The notes under the pieces were generated by a model. The model was not told where the DNA came from. It ran no database searches and saw only the letters and a program-made list of their open reading frames with translations. DNA of 64,000 nt from an uncultured Nitrososphaerales archaeon. Its GTDB lineage: Archaea; Thermoproteota; Nitrososphaeria; Nitrososphaerales; Nitrosocaldaceae. Positions 63,319-64,000 of the stretch are shown here, one piece after another. The stretch spans positions 1-64,000 of the forward strand of contig CALHIV010000004.1 in assembly GCA_938030895.1 (NCBI GenBank). The letters run 5' to 3'. Position numbers and translations under genes: made by a program. The stretch's first letter is position 1. Every line of letters starts with the position of its first letter.

Positions 63319-63978
63319 TCAGATGTTGAGATGGTATCTTATGAAGTCCATTATAGAACTTGTAGGTATCATTGTATCGTGCTTATGCATTGGATCTGAA
63401 TCATGCTCTTCGCACTTGTATATAGTGCTCATCCTTACATGTTTGCCAGACGTAAGTATATACTCAACCAATCTGCTCATACTCCTAAGAGATGCTATGC
63501 CCTTGATCACTCTGGAGGCAGTAGAGTCATCATCATAATCCCTTAGCCATAGCCTAACCATCTCCTCTATAGTGCTATTATCAACCTGCTCTATAGCATC
63601 TATGCCCCTTATAACGGTCCTCCTGTTAAGCGAGAGTATACCTGTGCTTGATGATATCGTATGCAAAGCTACGCATGGTTCGTCTATTATGAATCTGAGG
63701 TTGAATGGTGTAGGGTACACTATTGGATCTATACTCACGCTGAGATGCTCATAACCGAACCTCTTGACTGATATGTAGAGTACATGCCTATCAGTAGCGA
63801 TGATGTAAGGCTTACCATGCTCTACTCCATTGAGTTCCTTCACCTTAGCCTCTGCTGTAGCAAGTATATCCTCCCCAGCCTCAACCAACCTCTTTGCCAA
63901 CTCCTCCCGTGTCTGCTGCTGATATGCTGCTATCACATACTGCTGCCTCCTCTTCATCTCCTCAACCTCCTGCTCCAC
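63319..63978 (-). CDS. Hypothetical protein, N-terminus possibly beyond the window
   Basis: 219 aa from GTG 63978, but the frame stays open to base 64000 (codons reading LYAVLKL before the GTG), so the gene may be longer. The N-terminal helix is coiled-coil-like (EQEVEEMKRRQQYVIAAYQQ). The middle contains beta strands (YIIATDRHVLYISVKRFG), and a His/Asp-rich segment (CEEHDSDPMHKHD) near residue 190 could bind metal. No family recognised. Confidence 0.6.
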   Translation of the reverse strand: MEQEVEEMKRRQQYVIAAYQQQTREELAKRLVEAGEDILATAEAKVKELNGVEHGKPYIIATDRHVLYISVKRFGYEHLSVSIDPIVYPTPFNLRFIIDEPCVALHTISSSTGILSLNRRTVIRGIDAIEQVDNSTIEEMVRLWLRDYDDDSTASRVIKGIASLRSMSRLVEYILTSGKHVRMSTIYKCEEHDSDPMHKHDTMIPTSSIMDFIRYHLNI

Positions 63979-64000
63979 GAGTTTAAGTACAGCGTAGAGG

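Overview
The window reads as a chromosomal segment of a thermophilic archaeon of the Nitrososphaeria (Thaumarchaeota), possibly close to Candidatus Nitrosocaldus. This is inference. The supporting signs are archaeal/eukaryotic-type translation genes (aIF5A, eS30), NurA/HerA, a V/A-type ATPase subunit F, type II methionine aminopeptidase, a DUF1512 protein, a PEF-CTERM-like surface protein, a futalosine-type menaquinone set, an F420-type LLM oxidoreductase, TATA boxes about 25 bp upstream of many leaderless starts, and heavy use of AGG/AGA and ATA codons. No ammonia-oxidation marker lies in the window, so the lineage is not proven.

The most striking item is the aIF5A gene (13014-13444). Its reading frame is broken by a 35-nt insert that folds into a near-perfect bulge-helix-bulge (BHB) splicing motif. 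Cutting both three-base bulges at the standard position restores the full 131-residue protein and places the junction inside the codon for Lys35, the lysine that is converted to (deoxy)hypusine. A second strong RNA element is a fluoride (crcB) riboswitch at 44146-44215, in front of a CPA2-type cation/proton antiporter. A tRNA-Pro(UGG) with a 47-nt insert in its D arm (761-881) is a third candidate for BHB-dependent splicing.

Layout. 1-881: a decayed tyrosine recombinase next to the tRNA-Pro gene. 975-12950: methionine aminopeptidase, DUF1512 protein, a GlcD/GlcF-like oxidase fusion, a beta-hydroxyacid dehydrogenase, a tRNA-binding OB protein, SRPBCC and glycosyltransferase genes, an HtrA-like protease and an SDR-fold protein without its catalytic Tyr and Lys. 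13014-20615: aIF5A, small unknown genes and a menaquinone group (UbiD-like decarboxylase, MqnC, MqnE, MqnD). 20670-30905: IleRS, a phosphoesterase, TldD, type 4 uracil-DNA glycosylase, a PEF-CTERM-like protein and the nurA-herA pair. 31007-40998: CBS protein, ATPase subunit F, zinc alcohol dehydrogenase, MFS carrier, LsrF-like aldolase, eS30, BirA, a CoA-binding protein, YchF-type GTPase, ThiL and a phosphohexomutase. 41027-42777: tRNA-Thr(CGU) followed by a decayed surface-protein gene and gene-poor AT-rich DNA. 42778-53780: MFS carrier, riboswitch and antiporter, UspA, cupin, AMP-forming acyl-CoA synthetase, citrate synthase, a second zinc alcohol dehydrogenase and an LLM flavin oxidoreductase. 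53827-58540: a co-oriented set of metallophosphoesterase, Lhr-type helicase and MBL-fold nuclease that resembles the bacterial ligase-associated repair cassette but has no ligase. 58616-61490: one-carbon and purine genes (PurN, FolD, 5-formyl-THF cyclo-ligase). 61558-64000: unrecognised genes, the last reaching the window edge.

Genes are tightly packed, often with 4-bp or slightly longer stop/start overlaps. Simple-sequence tracts (hexanucleotide runs in frame; 8-, 18- and 20-bp tandem units between genes) are frequent. No rRNA, CRISPR array or intact insertion sequence was seen.
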